The notes: generated from the sequence alone by a model not told the origin. Counted from the first letter of the stretch, positions 21,694 through 30,562 are shown. The stretch: DNA of 44,649 nt from Xanthobacteraceae bacterium (GCA_030037885.1 JASHPU010000112.1:1-44649), one strand, 5' to 3'. A program made the numbers and translations.

Positions 21694-22060
21694 TTCGGGC
21701 GGCCGGATAGGAAAGCCGCGCGCGAGAGCCGAGTCCCCCTGTCATGTAGGCACGCCTGGGGGACCCTCCAGAGGGCCGCCATACGGAATTTGCGGCCAAG
21801 CCGTAGCTTAAACGATTGCGGACTTTTGGCCAACACACCGTGGCAGGCATGCTTACCGGACGACGTAAGCGGATGCGGAGCGCCTGAAATGCTGCTGCAA
21901 GCCCAAATCCTCGCCGTTCCAACCTCTATTCGGTCATTCGATCGAGTTCGAGCACCGGACCGGACGACGCCAACTTCAAATCGGCAGGCCGGCATTGTTC
22001 GGCCGGTTCCCCTATGTTAGCGAAGCCGCAAATGCCCGCCAGCGCGGGCCGGAGGCGAAC
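21694..22060. other. Gene-free divergent region between the Tim44-like gene and secB
   Basis: About 370 bases with no frame I can support as coding. Both flanking genes start outward from it, so it should hold two promoters. In related genomes fxsA often lies here; no FxsA-like membrane segments were found in any frame. Confidence 0.5.
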
Positions 22061-22555
22061 ATGTCGACGACGAATGGCGGCCCCGAGCCGCAAATGGCGA
22101 TGCCCCAGGTCGGGGTCCTCACCCAGTACGTCAAAGACTTTTCGTTCGAAAATCCGCATGCGCCGCGTTCGCTGGCGCCAAGCGGCGCACAGCCCGCGAT
22201 CAATATTCAAGTCAATGTCGAGGCGGCGTCGGTCGCGGAGACCGATTTCGAGGTGACGCTGCGCATCGAGGGCAAGGCCGAAGCCCAGGGCATGCTGCTG
22301 TTCAACTTCGAGCTGGTATTCGGCGGCCTGTTTCGCGTTCAGAACGTGCCGGCCGACAGTATCCAGCCGTTCGTCATGATCGAGTGCCCGCGGCTGTTGT
22401 TCCCGTTCGCGCGCGAGATCATTGCCTCGGCAACGCGCAACGGCGGGTTTGCACCGCTCCTGCTCAACCCGATCGACTTCGTCGCGCTGTATCGCCAGCG
22501 TTTGGCGAGCCCATCGGCGAGTCCGTCGCCGCCAGAGCCGCTCGGCCAAGGCTGA
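22061..22555 (+). CDS. secB: Protein-export chaperone SecB
   Basis: Tetrameric cytoplasmic chaperone that hands unfolded precursors to SecA. The 164-residue product has [34 protein letters not shown] and the [35 protein letters not shown] block that defines SecB. The ATG at 22061 has a strong GGAGG 6 bases upstream; the frame open upstream is ignored. Its last 92 bases overlap the 3' end of dnaQ on the other strand. Confidence 0.97.
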   Translation: MSTTNGGPEPQMAMPQVGVLTQYVKDFSFENPHAPRSLAPSGAQPAINIQVNVEAASVAETDFEVTLRIEGKAEAQGMLLFNFELVFGGLFRVQNVPADSIQPFVMIECPRLLFPFAREIIASATRNGGFAPLLLNPIDFVALYRQRLASPSASPSPPEPLGQG

Positions 22556-23252
22556 CTTGACCAAGGCTGACGTAGTCGAGCCAGATCGCATTGTCTCCGA
22601 GGGTTGCGACAAAGCGACGGTGCTCGGCACGGTCTTCCGCCGAAATGCGCTCAGGGAGCGGCAGCGGACGTTCGCGCAGAATAATCGGCGCACCGGCGGT
22701 CAGCGCGGGCGCCGCCGCCTGCGATAGAACGAGTTGCGCCTGCCGCGCACCGATCAACTCGATGTAGACCTCGGCCAAAAGTTCGGCGTCGAGCAGCGCC
22801 CCGTGCTTGGTGCGGCGGGAATTGTCGATGGCATAGCGCACGCAGAGATCGTCGAGGCGGTTCGGCGCGCCGGCATGCTTGCGGCGCGCCAACAGCAAGG
22901 TGTCGACGATCCGGTCGCGGCTTACCAAGGCGTGACCGGCGCGCTCCAACTCGGCGTTGAGGAAGGTGAGATCGAAGACTGCATTGTGGGCGACCAGCCG
23001 CGCGTCGCCCAGGAACGCCACGATCTCCTCTGCCCGCTCGGCAAAACGCGGCTTATCGTTGAGAAACTCGACAGTCAGGCCGTGAATCTCCCGCGCCGCT
23101 TCCGGCATGTCGCGTTCGGGATTGAAGTAGCAGTGAAAGGTCCGGCCGGTCGGAAACCGATTGACGAGCTCGACGCAGCCGATCTCGACCAAGCGATCGC
23201 CTTGCAGTGGATCGAGCCCGGTGGTCTCGGTGTCGAAAACGATTTCCCGCAT
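22464..23252 (-). CDS. dnaQ: DNA polymerase III epsilon subunit (3'-5' proofreading exonuclease)
   Basis: DEDDh exonuclease of 262 residues. ExoI is [11 protein letters not shown] (Asp7, Glu9), ExoII is [11 protein letters not shown] and ExoIII is [15 protein letters not shown]. The C-terminal part, which binds the polymerase alpha subunit in E. coli, is present up to about residue 230. The last 30 residues, including a [10 protein letters not shown] duplication, are read from antisense secB sequence, so the normal stop seems to have been lost or moved. The ATG is at 23252. Confidence 0.94.
   Translation of the reverse strand: MREIVFDTETTGLDPLQGDRLVEIGCVELVNRFPTGRTFHCYFNPERDMPEAAREIHGLTVEFLNDKPRFAERAEEIVAFLGDARLVAHNAVFDLTFLNAELERAGHALVSRDRIVDTLLLARRKHAGAPNRLDDLCVRYAIDNSRRTKHGALLDAELLAEVYIELIGARQAQLVLSQAAAPALTAGAPIILRERPLPLPERISAEDRAEHRRFVATLGDNAIWLDYVSLGQVSLGRAALAATDSPMGSPNAGDTARRSRSG
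22546..22571. repeat. 15-base tandem duplication at the secB/dnaQ junction
   Basis: CCAAGGCTGAC occurs at 22546-22556 and again at 22561-22571, a period of 15 bases. It spans the secB stop and is in frame for dnaQ, where it duplicates five residues (VSLGQ then VSLGR). It looks like a recent slippage event. Confidence 0.7.
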
Positions 23253-23297
23253 GTTTTAACGCCCGCCTGCGCCCGTTTGCCACGGCGCGGCTGCGAA

Positions 23298-23927
23298 TCA
23301 GTGCCGCCGCGGCTGCATTTTAGCGACGGAACGCAAAATGTCGCGCACCTGCGCGCGGGCATGCTCGAAACCGTGCGAGCTGTCCACGATGAAATCGGCA
23401 CGCCGGCGCTTTTCCGCGTCCGGCGTCTGCTTGGCCAAGATCGCGGCAAACTTTTCCTCGGTCATGCCGGGACGCTCGAAGACACGACGCCGCTGCAGCT
23501 CCGCCGAGGTCGAGACCACCACCACGGCATCGCAGCAGTGTTGCAGGCCGGTTTCGAACAATAGCGGCACATCGAGGACCACGATGGCGGCGCCTTGCGC
23601 CGCCTGCTCGGCCAAGAATTCGTCTCTGGCCTTACCGACCAGCGGATGCACGATGGCTTCAAGCCGCGCCAACGCCTTGGCGTCGTCGAGCACGCGCGCG
23701 GCAAGTTTCATTCGGTCGACCTTGCCGGCCGAGGTCGAACCCGGAAAGGCCTGCTCGATCGCCGCCACAGCCGCGCCCTCATAGAGCGCATGCACGACGG
23801 CATCGGAATCGTGCACCGGAACCCCTTCTTCGGCAAAAAATCGAGCAGCCGTTGATTTGCCCATTGCCACCGAGCCGGTCAGGCAAAGCACGAAAGGGCG
23901 TTGCGGACGGCCGCTCGTTTGACTCAT
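23298..23927 (-). CDS. coaE: Dephospho-CoA kinase
   Basis: Phosphorylates dephospho-CoA in the last step of CoA synthesis. The P-loop is [17 protein letters not shown], followed by [26 protein letters not shown] and the LID residues near [19 protein letters not shown]. It is 209 residues from the ATG at 23927, which overlaps the maf stop by ATGA. Another ATG 12 bases upstream is possible. The order maf-coaE-dnaQ facing secB is standard for alphaproteobacteria. Confidence 0.95.
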   Translation of the reverse strand: MSQTSGRPQRPFVLCLTGSVAMGKSTAARFFAEEGVPVHDSDAVVHALYEGAAVAAIEQAFPGSTSAGKVDRMKLAARVLDDAKALARLEAIVHPLVGKARDEFLAEQAAQGAAIVVLDVPLLFETGLQHCCDAVVVVSTSAELQRRRVFERPGMTEEKFAAILAKQTPDAEKRRRADFIVDSSHGFEHARAQVRDILRSVAKMQPRRH

Positions 23928-24532
23928 GCCAGCAACCATCCCCGCCGGCGCAGAAAATCCAGCACTTCCAAAAGCGGCAGTCCCAATATGGCGAAATAGT
24001 CGCCCTCTATTCGGTCGAACAAAAGGCTGCCCAGGCCTTCGAGCTGATAAGCGCCGACGCTCTCAGTGGCGGCATGACCGGCGGCGTCGAGATAGACATC
24101 GAGAAACTGGTCAGAGAGCATCCGCACGGTCAGCCGCGCTACGCTGACGTGTTCGAAAATCACGGCGCTATTTTGCACGAAGGCCACGGCCGAATGGAGC
24201 GTATGAACCCGGCCGGAGAACGCCCGAAGCTGCGCCAGGGCTGCGGCGCGATCCGCCGGCTTGGCGAACCGCTTGCCGTCGAACGCCAGAACCTGATCGG
24301 CGCCCAGGACGAGGCGCCCGGGATGACATCGGCCTACCGCAAGAGCTTTTTCGCGCGCCAACAGCGCCGCAATGGCGGCCGGCTCGCTGTCGGCTGCACC
24401 GGCTTCAAGCGCCCGTTCATCGAGATCGGCCGCCTCCACGTCGAGCGCAATCCCGGCGGCCGTCAGCAAATTACGCCGCACTTTGCTCTTTGACGCAAGC
24501 AAGAGCGGATCGGCGGCAAGCCAGAACGGCAT
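23924..24532 (-). CDS. maf: Maf-family nucleotide pyrophosphatase
   Basis: A 202-residue Maf/YceF-type house-cleaning enzyme that hydrolyses non-canonical nucleoside triphosphates. Landmarks are [14 protein letters not shown] near the N-terminus, [23 protein letters not shown] and the [29 protein letters not shown] block. It starts 4 bases after the ppsR stop and overlaps coaE, so ppsR, maf and coaE are probably one operon. The exact nucleotide preference is not clear from sequence. Confidence 0.93.
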   Translation of the reverse strand: MPFWLAADPLLLASKSKVRRNLLTAAGIALDVEAADLDERALEAGAADSEPAAIAALLAREKALAVGRCHPGRLVLGADQVLAFDGKRFAKPADRAAALAQLRAFSGRVHTLHSAVAFVQNSAVIFEHVSVARLTVRMLSDQFLDVYLDAAGHAATESVGAYQLEGLGSLLFDRIEGDYFAILGLPLLEVLDFLRRRGWLLA

Positions 24533-24535
24533 CGC

Positions 24536-25372
24536 TCACGATGCCTTGCGCCGGCGCCGCTCCGCAAGGTGCGCCAGCACCGCTGCGGCCGTCTCCTCGA
24601 TCGAGCGGCGGGTCACGTCGATCAGCGGCCAATTGTGCCGCGCGCAGAGACGACGCGAGGCGGCAACTTCCTCGGCGACGGCGTCGCGGTCGATATACTG
24701 ATCGTCCTCGCGATGCGCTTTCAGCCCGAGCAATCTGTTCTGGCGGATCTGCACGATGCGCTCGGGACTGGCATAGAGACCGACAATCAACGGGCTTTGC
24801 AGGTGCTCGACCTGCGGCGGCAGCGGCAGACCGGGCACAAGCGGCACATTGGCGGTCTTCACGCCGCGGTTGGCGAGATAGATCGAGGTCGGCGTCTTCG
24901 AGGTCCGCGAAACGCCGACCAGGACGATGTCGGCTTCCTCCAAGTCGTCCGCCTGCTGCCCGTCGTCATGCAGCATCGTGTAGTTGAGTGCGTCGATGCG
25001 CCGGAAATATTCGGCGTTGAGCGTGTGCTGCGCGCCGACCTTGTGGGTCGTCTCGGCGCCCAGATAGGCCTGGAAAAGGTGCAGAACCGGCCCAAGGATC
25101 GATAGACACGGCAGGCCAAATTCGCGGCACTTCATCTCGAGCAACGCCGCCAAGTCCTCCTCCAGCAAGGTGTAAAGCACGATTCCCGGCGATTCTTCGA
25201 TTTCCGCGAGCACCCGGTCAAGCTGCTTTTGCGTGCGCACCAGCGGATGCATATGCTCGACCGGCATGACCCGGACGTATTGCGCGGCTGCCGCCCGCGC
25301 CACGGTGATCAGGGTCTCGCCGGTCGAATCCGAGATCAAGTGAAGATGGAAGTAACCCGCAGCTTGGACCAT
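24536..25372 (-). CDS. ppsR: Pyruvate, phosphate dikinase/phosphoenolpyruvate synthase regulatory protein (DUF299)
   Basis: Bifunctional kinase/pyrophosphorylase family that controls PEP synthase or PPDK by ADP-dependent phosphorylation and Pi-dependent dephosphorylation of a threonine. [14 protein letters not shown] opens the protein and the P-loop [18 protein letters not shown] is diagnostic. From the ATG at 25372 it is 278 residues, as usual; a longer upstream frame runs through the origin candidate and is rejected. The gene starts at the edge of that region and is divergent from hemE, as in other alphaproteobacterial origins. It is the first gene of ppsR-maf-coaE. Confidence 0.92.
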   Translation of the reverse strand: MVQAAGYFHLHLISDSTGETLITVARAAAAQYVRVMPVEHMHPLVRTQKQLDRVLAEIEESPGIVLYTLLEEDLAALLEMKCREFGLPCLSILGPVLHLFQAYLGAETTHKVGAQHTLNAEYFRRIDALNYTMLHDDGQQADDLEEADIVLVGVSRTSKTPTSIYLANRGVKTANVPLVPGLPLPPQVEHLQSPLIVGLYASPERIVQIRQNRLLGLKAHREDDQYIDRDAVAEEVAASRRLCARHNWPLIDVTRRSIEETAAAVLAHLAERRRRKAS

Positions 25373-25722
25373 TGGGAGGACCGGATAACCTGTCGATAAA
25401 ATGGGAGAAGGCCACGCCGGGCGCGCTTGCGCAAGCATTATGGGTGGGCGGCCCGCCGGTTCATCCACACGGCTGCCGCGCTGCAATGATTCACAGCGGT
25501 TGCGGCCATGACTGGTGAAATGTGGAAAGGCCTCGCTGTCCCGACCCCAATAGGCGGCAATCATTGATGAATCCATCCACATGCCGCGATCGGCATTGGC
25601 CCGAAACAGCGGGTAAACGCATTTGTGCGTTAATGACGTGTGGGTATCGAGGTGTGAGTCCAATCAACTGCCCAACCTCTACAACAATCTCTTTTAGATA
25701 TGATTTGATTTAGGATAGAGGC
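25373..25722. other. Candidate chromosomal replication origin (oriC) between ppsR and hemE
   Basis: A 350-base gene-free region between two divergent genes. DnaA-box-like 9-mers (consensus TTATNCACA) are: TTATCGACA on the minus strand (25391-25399), TCATCCACA (25461-25469), TGATTCACA (25487-25495) and CCATCCACA (25573-25581); the first three have one mismatch. A perfect 12-base palindrome GCTTGCGCAAGC lies at 25425-25436, and an inverted repeat AACGCA-TTTG-TGCGTT at 25616-25631. The segment 25661-25722 beside hemE is AT-rich and could be the unwinding element. The hemE-adjacent origin of Caulobacter and Sinorhizobium, and the nearby parAB-parS cluster, support the call. Confidence 0.7.
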
Positions 25723-26808
25723 ATGTCGGAAACATCCCCGAAAAAGCCGATCCTGCGTGTCTTGGGAGGCGAATGCCCGGCGAGTCCGCCGATCTGGCTG
25801 ATGCGTCAGGCCGGCCGTTACTTGCCGGAATACCGGGCCATTCGCGAACGCACCGAGAGTTTTCTCGATCTGTGCTTCAATCCGAGGCTTGCGGCCGAGA
25901 TAACATTGCAACCGATACGGCGGTTCGGTTTCGACGCTGCGATCCTCTTCTCCGATATTTTGCTGGTCGCCTATGCGCTCGGTCAGCGCTTGAGCTTTGA
26001 GGCTGGCGAGGGACCGCGGCTTGATGCGCTCACGGAGCCGGTGGATTTGATGAGGTTACGTCATGAACTCGATCAGAGTGTCCTGGCGCCGATCTATGAG
26101 GCGATCGGGCTGGTCAGGACCCAACTGCCGCCGCATGTGGTGCTGCTCGGCTTCTGTGGTGCTCCCTGGACCGTTGCGACCTACATGATTGCCGGCCGTG
26201 GCACCGCAGATCAGCTTCCGGCACGGTTGTTTGCGTACCGCCACCCGCAGGCTTTCGCCAGCCTCATGGATTTGCTCATCGAATCGTCGATAAGTTATTT
26301 GGTGAGGCAATTCGAATCCGGTGTCGATGCCGTGCAGATTTTCGATACCTGGGCGGGGCTGTTGCCGAGCGATGAATTTTACCGATGGTGTATCGAACCA
26401 TCCGAAAAAATCGTCGTAGGCGTGCGGCGGCAAGTTCCTGCGGCCAGGATCATCGGTTTTCCGCGCGGCGCGGGCACCGAACTTCCCCGCTATCTGGCCG
26501 CAGTTGCAGTCGATGCCGTTGGACTGGACTGGATGATCGATCTTGCGTTTGCCCGCGACCATGTTCAAAAGCTTCGTCCCGTTCAGGGCAACCTCGATCC
26601 GCTTGCACTCCTCGCTGGCGGAGCGGCACTTGATCATGCTGTCGATTCGATTTTGCGGGCATTTGGCACTGGACCGTTTATTTTCAATCTCGGCCATGGC
26701 GTCCTGCCGGATACGCCGCTTGAGAATGTCGAGCGGCTCATTGAGCGCGTGCGCACGGCGAGCCGCGGGCTGAGCGGGAATTCGAGCGACGGTCGGCGAA
26801 CGTCATGA
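25723..26808 (+). CDS. hemE: Uroporphyrinogen decarboxylase
   Basis: Removes four carboxyl groups from uroporphyrinogen III to give coproporphyrinogen III in heme synthesis. PPIWLMRQAGRYLPEYR is the substrate-binding motif; GFCGAPWTVATYMI, FDTWAGLL, GFPRGAG and NLGHGVLPDTP follow. The protein is 361 residues. The ATG at 25723 has AGGATAGAGG upstream. Its end overlaps the hemJ start by ATGA. It has slightly lower GC in the first half than neighbouring genes. Confidence 0.97.
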   Translation: MSETSPKKPILRVLGGECPASPPIWLMRQAGRYLPEYRAIRERTESFLDLCFNPRLAAEITLQPIRRFGFDAAILFSDILLVAYALGQRLSFEAGEGPRLDALTEPVDLMRLRHELDQSVLAPIYEAIGLVRTQLPPHVVLLGFCGAPWTVATYMIAGRGTADQLPARLFAYRHPQAFASLMDLLIESSISYLVRQFESGVDAVQIFDTWAGLLPSDEFYRWCIEPSEKIVVGVRRQVPAARIIGFPRGAGTELPRYLAAVAVDAVGLDWMIDLAFARDHVQKLRPVQGNLDPLALLAGGAALDHAVDSILRAFGTGPFIFNLGHGVLPDTPLENVERLIERVRTASRGLSGNSSDGRRTS

Positions 26809-27230
26809 TTTATCCTTGGCTCAAGGCTTTCCACATCATCGCCGTCATCGCCTGGATGGCGGGCATGCTGTATCTGCCGCGGCTGTTCGTCTATCACTGC
26901 GCGGCGGAGCGGGGCTCGGTTCAGTCGGAAACCTTCAAGGTGATGGAGCGCCGCCTGCTCCGCGCCATCATCAACCCGGCGATGATCGTCACTTGGCTGT
27001 TGGGGCTCTGGCTGGCCTGGCAGGGCCACTGGTTCGAATCAGGGTGGCTGCAGGCCAAGCTCGCTCTGGTCCTGGCGATGTCGGCCCTGCACGGTTTTTT
27101 CGCCCGCTGGGTTAAGGCTTTTGCCGCCGATGCGAACACCCATTCGCAAAAATTCTATCGAATTATCAATGAAATACCGACTATCCTGCTGATCGCGATC
27201 GTGATTCTCGTGGCCGTGAAACCGTTCTGA
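26805..27230 (+). CDS. hemJ: Protoporphyrinogen IX oxidase HemJ
   Basis: Four-helix membrane protein of 141 residues that oxidises protoporphyrinogen IX, replacing HemG or HemY in many alphaproteobacteria. LKAFHIIAVIAWMAGMLYLPRLFVYH carries the conserved heme-ligand histidine region, and KFYRIINEIPTILLIAIVILV closes it. It overlaps hemE by ATGA, so hemE and hemJ are translationally coupled and both act late in heme synthesis. Confidence 0.95.
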   Translation: MIYPWLKAFHIIAVIAWMAGMLYLPRLFVYHCAAERGSVQSETFKVMERRLLRAIINPAMIVTWLLGLWLAWQGHWFESGWLQAKLALVLAMSALHGFFARWVKAFAADANTHSQKFYRIINEIPTILLIAIVILVAVKPF

Positions 27231-27480
27231 TCGATGGGCGTTGCCAGTGCATAGTCCGTCCCGGCTCTTGCCTGAAGCCCGGTCTTTTCCTATCTTGTAC
27301 TCATCCCACCGAACGTAGGCGGATGCAGTTTAAGTCCTGGCGCCGGACAGACCGGAGCCGATGAATGCATCGGGGTTCGGGGCCAAGCTCCCGCGACCAA
27401 CGGCCTGCGACCTCCCTTCCGTCAGCGACGCTGCGACCCAAAAGCCCGCCGCTGGCGCTCTCTCCACAGGAAACCCCCCC

Positions 27481-28746
27481 ATGCGGGAAATGCGACTCCA
27501 AGAACTCAAGACCAAGACTCCGGCGGAGCTTGTCTCCTTCGCCGAGGAGCTCGAGGTCGAAAATGCCTCGACCATGCGCAAGCAGGAGTTGATGTTCGGC
27601 ATCCTCAAGCAGCTGTCGGCGCGCGAAACCGATATCGTCGGCGAAGGCGTCGTCGAAGTGCTGCCGGACGGTTTCGGCTTTCTGCGCTCGCCGGAGGCCA
27701 ACTATCTGCCGGGGCCGGACGACATCTACGTTTCGCCCTCGCAAATCCGCCGCTTCGGGCTGCGCACCGGCGACACCATCGACGGCCATATCCGCAGCCC
27801 CAAGGAAGGCGAGCGCTATTTTGCCCTGCTCAAGGTCAACTCGCTCAATTTCGAGGACCCCGACAAGGCGCGCCACAAGGTCAATTTCGACAACCTGACG
27901 CCGCTCTATCCGGACGAGTGGCTGAAGATGGAATACGAGGATCCGACCAAGAAGGATCTTTCGGCGCGGGTCATCGACATCGTCGCCCCGGTCGGCAAAG
28001 GCCAGCGCGCGCTGATTGTGTCGCCGCCGCGCACCGGCAAGACCGTGCTCCTACAGAACATCGCCCACTCGATCACGCACAATCATCCGGAGTGCTACCT
28101 GATCGTGCTGTTGATCGACGAGCGGCCGGAAGAAGTCACCGACATGCAGCGCTCGGTGAAGGGCGAGGTGATCTCCTCGACCTTCGATGAGCCGGCGGTG
28201 CGCCACGTCCAGGTCGCCGAGATGGTCATCGAGAAGGCCAAGCGGCTGGTCGAGCACGGCCGCGACGTCGTGATCCTGCTCGACTCGATCACCCGCCTCG
28301 GCCGCGCCTACAACACCGTGGTGCCGTCCTCAGGCAAGGTGCTGACCGGCGGCGTCGACGCCAACGCGCTGCAGCGGCCGAAACGCTTCTTCGGCGCCGC
28401 CCGCAACATCGAGGAAGGCGGCTCGCTCACCATCATCGCCACCGCGCTGATCGACACCGGCAGCCGCATGGACGAAGTGATTTTCGAAGAGTTCAAGGGC
28501 ACCGGCAATTCGGAACTCATTCTCGACCGCAAGGTCGCCGACAAGCGCACCTTCCCGGCCATGGACATCACCCGCTCCGGCACCCGCAAGGAAGAACTCC
28601 TGGTGCCGCCGGATCAGCTGAAAAAGATGTACGTGCTGCGCCGCATCCTCAACCCGATGGGCACCATGGACGCCATCGACTTCCTGCTCGACAAGCTGCG
28701 CAACACCAAGAACAACGGCGAGTTCTTCGACTCGATGAATACGTAA
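27481..28746 (+). CDS. rho: Transcription termination factor Rho
   Basis: Hexameric RNA-dependent ATPase that ends transcription. The N-terminal helices ([20 protein letters not shown]) precede a cold-shock-like RNA-binding domain ([26 protein letters not shown]). The P-loop is [15 protein letters not shown], Walker B is [15 protein letters not shown], and the Q and R loops lie in the last third. From the ATG at 27481 it is 421 residues, the family norm; the 40 codons open upstream are not conserved in type. A 250-base leader separates it from hemJ, a length compatible with autoregulation. Confidence 0.97.
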   Translation: MREMRLQELKTKTPAELVSFAEELEVENASTMRKQELMFGILKQLSARETDIVGEGVVEVLPDGFGFLRSPEANYLPGPDDIYVSPSQIRRFGLRTGDTIDGHIRSPKEGERYFALLKVNSLNFEDPDKARHKVNFDNLTPLYPDEWLKMEYEDPTKKDLSARVIDIVAPVGKGQRALIVSPPRTGKTVLLQNIAHSITHNHPECYLIVLLIDERPEEVTDMQRSVKGEVISSTFDEPAVRHVQVAEMVIEKAKRLVEHGRDVVILLDSITRLGRAYNTVVPSSGKVLTGGVDANALQRPKRFFGAARNIEEGGSLTIIATALIDTGSRMDEVIFEEFKGTGNSELILDRKVADKRTFPAMDITRSGTRKEELLVPPDQLKKMYVLRRILNPMGTMDAIDFLLDKLRNTKNNGEFFDSMNT

Positions 28747-28751
28747 AGGGG

Positions 28752-28767
28752 GCGGCGGCATCGCCGC
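28752..28767 (+). terminator. Possible hairpin just after rho
   Basis: A perfect 6-base stem (GCGGCG and CGCCGC) with a GCAT loop begins 6 bases after the rho stop. No T-run follows directly, although CTTTT occurs about 30 bases later, so a factor-independent terminator is uncertain. Confidence 0.3.
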
Positions 28768-28958
28768 GCCGGCGACTGCGGTGTCTGCTTTTCCGGGCGC
28801 GTCGGGCGATCATCGGACATTTGCAAAACGTGGCCAAATCGCGCGAATGACCCCAAGCGTCCGATCGACGGCCGATCTTGTTGTGCTGCGCAATGTCTCC
28901 TCGCCCCAACTGGAGCGCAATGCTACATTGCCTTGTTCTGACGCGTAAGGGATAGGGC

Positions 28959-29468
28959 ATGACACCACAAGAGATGATCGATTTGTTTCAGAAGCACGTG
29001 AATGCCGAGCTCGCTGGCGATCTGGATACAACCATGGCCACGATGAGTGCGAATCCGCATCTCAATCACGTGCCGACCATGGCCGGAGGCGTTGGCCGAG
29101 ACGGCGTGCGAGCCTTTTATCACGATCATCTCGTGGGCAAGTTCTTTCCGCCTGATGTCAAGATCACGAGCATGTCGCGCACAGTGGGGGACGACCACCT
29201 CGTCGAGGAGCTGTTCGTCCGCTTTACCCACACGACTGCCATCGACTGGCTCCTCCCCGGCGTTGCGCCCACCGGCAAGCCCTTGGAGATCGCGTTCTGT
29301 GTAGTCGTCGGCTTCAAAGACGGCAAGATTTCGCACGAGCACATCTATTGGGACCAGGCCGGCGTGCTGGTGCAGGTGGGGCTGCTTGATCCTAAGGGAT
29401 TACCCGTGTCCGGCGCGGAAAGCGCTAGGAAGGTCGCAAATCCAAGCCTTCCGGCGCGACGGATGTGA
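28959..29468 (+). CDS. SnoaL/NTF2-like fold protein
   Basis: A 169-residue protein of the SnoaL-like nuclear-transport-factor-2 superfamily. It has a helical start (TPQEMIDLFQKHVNAEL), NPHLNHVPTMAGGVGRDGVRAFYHDHL and IYWDQAGVLVQVGLLDPKGLPV near the end, a pattern common in polyketide-cyclase-like hypothetical proteins. Substrate and role are unknown. AAGGGATAGGGC precedes the ATG. It opens the accessory block between rho and mnmE. Confidence 0.8.
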   Translation: MTPQEMIDLFQKHVNAELAGDLDTTMATMSANPHLNHVPTMAGGVGRDGVRAFYHDHLVGKFFPPDVKITSMSRTVGDDHLVEELFVRFTHTTAIDWLLPGVAPTGKPLEIAFCVVVGFKDGKISHEHIYWDQAGVLVQVGLLDPKGLPVSGAESARKVANPSLPARRM

Positions 29469-29579
29469 ATTGTCAGGAAACGGCGAGGTCGGTTTCTGGC
29501 ACCAAGCGTTATTTGCTTATCAAGGGTCCCGATTTCGCCGCGAAGGTCCGGCTTTCGAGTGGCGACCTCATTGCTGGGC

Positions 29580-29732
29580 ATGCGCGTCGGTCGGCGCACG
29601 ATCATGGGGTATCTCAAAAGGGATGAACTGCCGCCCGTCGTCGTGATTGCCTGCCGGGCGCTCGCGCGCGACAAGCATCTCTTCGCGGCTCATGATGTCC
29701 CGGCGCGGAAGGCTGTGCGACGCGCTGCCTGA
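29580..29732 (+). pseudogene. Possible remnant of a small helix-turn-helix gene
   Basis: A 50-codon frame (ATG 29580, TGA 29730-29732) with high third-position GC. MRVGRRTIMGYLKRDELPPV resembles the recognition-helix end of a small DNA-binding domain. The same frame stays open to the left through at least 29490 without a start that looks natural, as expected for a 5'-truncated gene. The call rests on appearance only. Confidence 0.25.
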
Positions 29733-29754
29733 GATCGAGGGGCATCGGCAGCGC

Positions 29755-29838
29755 GTAGGATGGGTTGAGCGCCAGCGAAACCCATCATGCAGGCGTCAGG
29801 TTCGGTGATGGGTTTCACTTCGTTCAACCCCGTCCTAC
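29755..29838. repeat. Long palindromic intergenic repeat (GTAGGATGGGTTGAGCG type)
   Basis: The left arm starts GTAGGATGGGTTGAGCGCCA and runs into GCGAAACCCATC; the right arm is GATGGGTTTCACTTCGTTCA followed by ACCCCGTCCTAC. The arms are about 32 bases, imperfectly complementary, with about 20 bases between. This sequence class is widespread between genes in proteobacteria and folds into a long hairpin. Confidence 0.75.
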
Positions 29839-29917
29839 ACCGCTCGACCGGGTCGCGCGGATCGGCTAACTTCGCTTCGCGCCGATCATAACGGCCATGT
29901 GGAAGTGGGCTGTGCCG

Positions 29918-30139
29918 ATGAAACAGCGTTCCGTTGTTCACTCCGACCCGAACATCCTCGGCGGCACGCCGGTGTTTGTCGGAACGCGTGTGCCCGTGCA
30001 GGCGCTGATCGACTATATCGAGGGTGGTCACTCGTTAAACGAGTTTCTTGACGATTTCCCGACCGTCACGCGCGAGATTGTCATTGCAGCGCTGGAGCAG
30101 GCGAAAGCTGGCCTGATTGCCGATGCGAGTGCTGCTTGA
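29918..30139 (+). CDS. DUF433-family protein (putative antitoxin)
   Basis: A 73-residue protein with the DUF433 signature HSDPNILGGTPVFVGTRVPV, then LIDYIEGGHSLNEFLDDFPTVTRE. DUF433 proteins carry a winged-helix-like DNA-binding fold and are often encoded before PIN-like DUF5615 proteins as suspected toxin-antitoxin pairs. Here the stop overlaps the next gene by 17 bases. The ATG at 29918 is preferred; an ATG at 29897 would add 7 residues. Confidence 0.85.
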   Translation: MKQRSVVHSDPNILGGTPVFVGTRVPVQALIDYIEGGHSLNEFLDDFPTVTREIVIAALEQAKAGLIADASAA

Positions 30140-30443
30140 CGAATGCGTCCCTCGCGCATTGCGTAACACTATTCCCGGCCATGAGGTCCAGACAGTTGCC
30201 GAGGTCGGCTGGGCCGGCGTCAAAAACGGCGAGTTGCTGCGGCTCGCGGCGGCTGCGTTCGATGTTCTGATCACGGTCGATCGCAATCTTGAATACCAGC
30301 AAAGCTTCAAAGATGTTTCGCTTGCGGTCATTGTCATTCAAGCGCCGAGCAACGATATCATTGCCCTTCGGCCATTGATGCCGGCGGTTCTCGATCTCAT
30401 TCCTCAAGCCAAGCCAGGAGTGACGCGCGTCCGCGGGGAATAG
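30123..30443 (+). CDS. DUF5615 PIN-like protein (putative toxin)
   Basis: A 106-residue protein with the DUF5615 pattern: MRVLLDECVPRALRN at the start (Asp/Glu near the PIN active site), HEVQTVAEVGWAGVKNGELL, then VLITVDRNLEYQQ with a second acidic residue. It overlaps the DUF433 gene by 17 bases, so the two are coupled. Ribonuclease activity is inferred from the PIN fold; no activity is proven for most of this family. Confidence 0.85.
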   Translation: MRVLLDECVPRALRNTIPGHEVQTVAEVGWAGVKNGELLRLAAAAFDVLITVDRNLEYQQSFKDVSLAVIVIQAPSNDIIALRPLMPAVLDLIPQAKPGVTRVRGE

Positions 30444-30542
30444 TGGCCGGCAGCCCCATGGCGCGCGGCGAAATCCGATGCGTTGCGACCGATGTCGATA
30501 ATCGGGGGAGGTACCGATTTCGCAGCGATCTTTAACCGCTGG

Positions 30543-30562
30543 ATTCCCGCTTTCGCGGGAAT
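30543..30562. repeat. Short palindromic repeat ATTCCCGC-TTTC-GCGGGAAT
   Basis: Perfect 8-base arms with a TTTC loop, in the flanking context CTGG...GAGCGG that is typical of a very common proteobacterial intergenic repeat. Read on the minus strand it encodes the familiar SRESGNPA string. It lies between the DUF5615 gene and the DUF3551 gene, which converge, and may act as a transcript end. Confidence 0.75.

Larger units (their letters stand above)
29469..29917. other. Intergenic stretch with repeat element and possible gene remnant
   Basis: About 450 bases between the SnoaL-like gene and the DUF433 gene. It holds the frame at 29580-29732 and the palindromic repeat at 29755-29838. I see no other supported coding sequence. 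Confidence 0.5.

Noticed and set aside
25373..25663. An N-terminal extension of PpsR of about 97 residues through the divergent gap
   Set aside because: It would exceed the family length, lacks conservation signals, and covers the DnaA-box-like sites.
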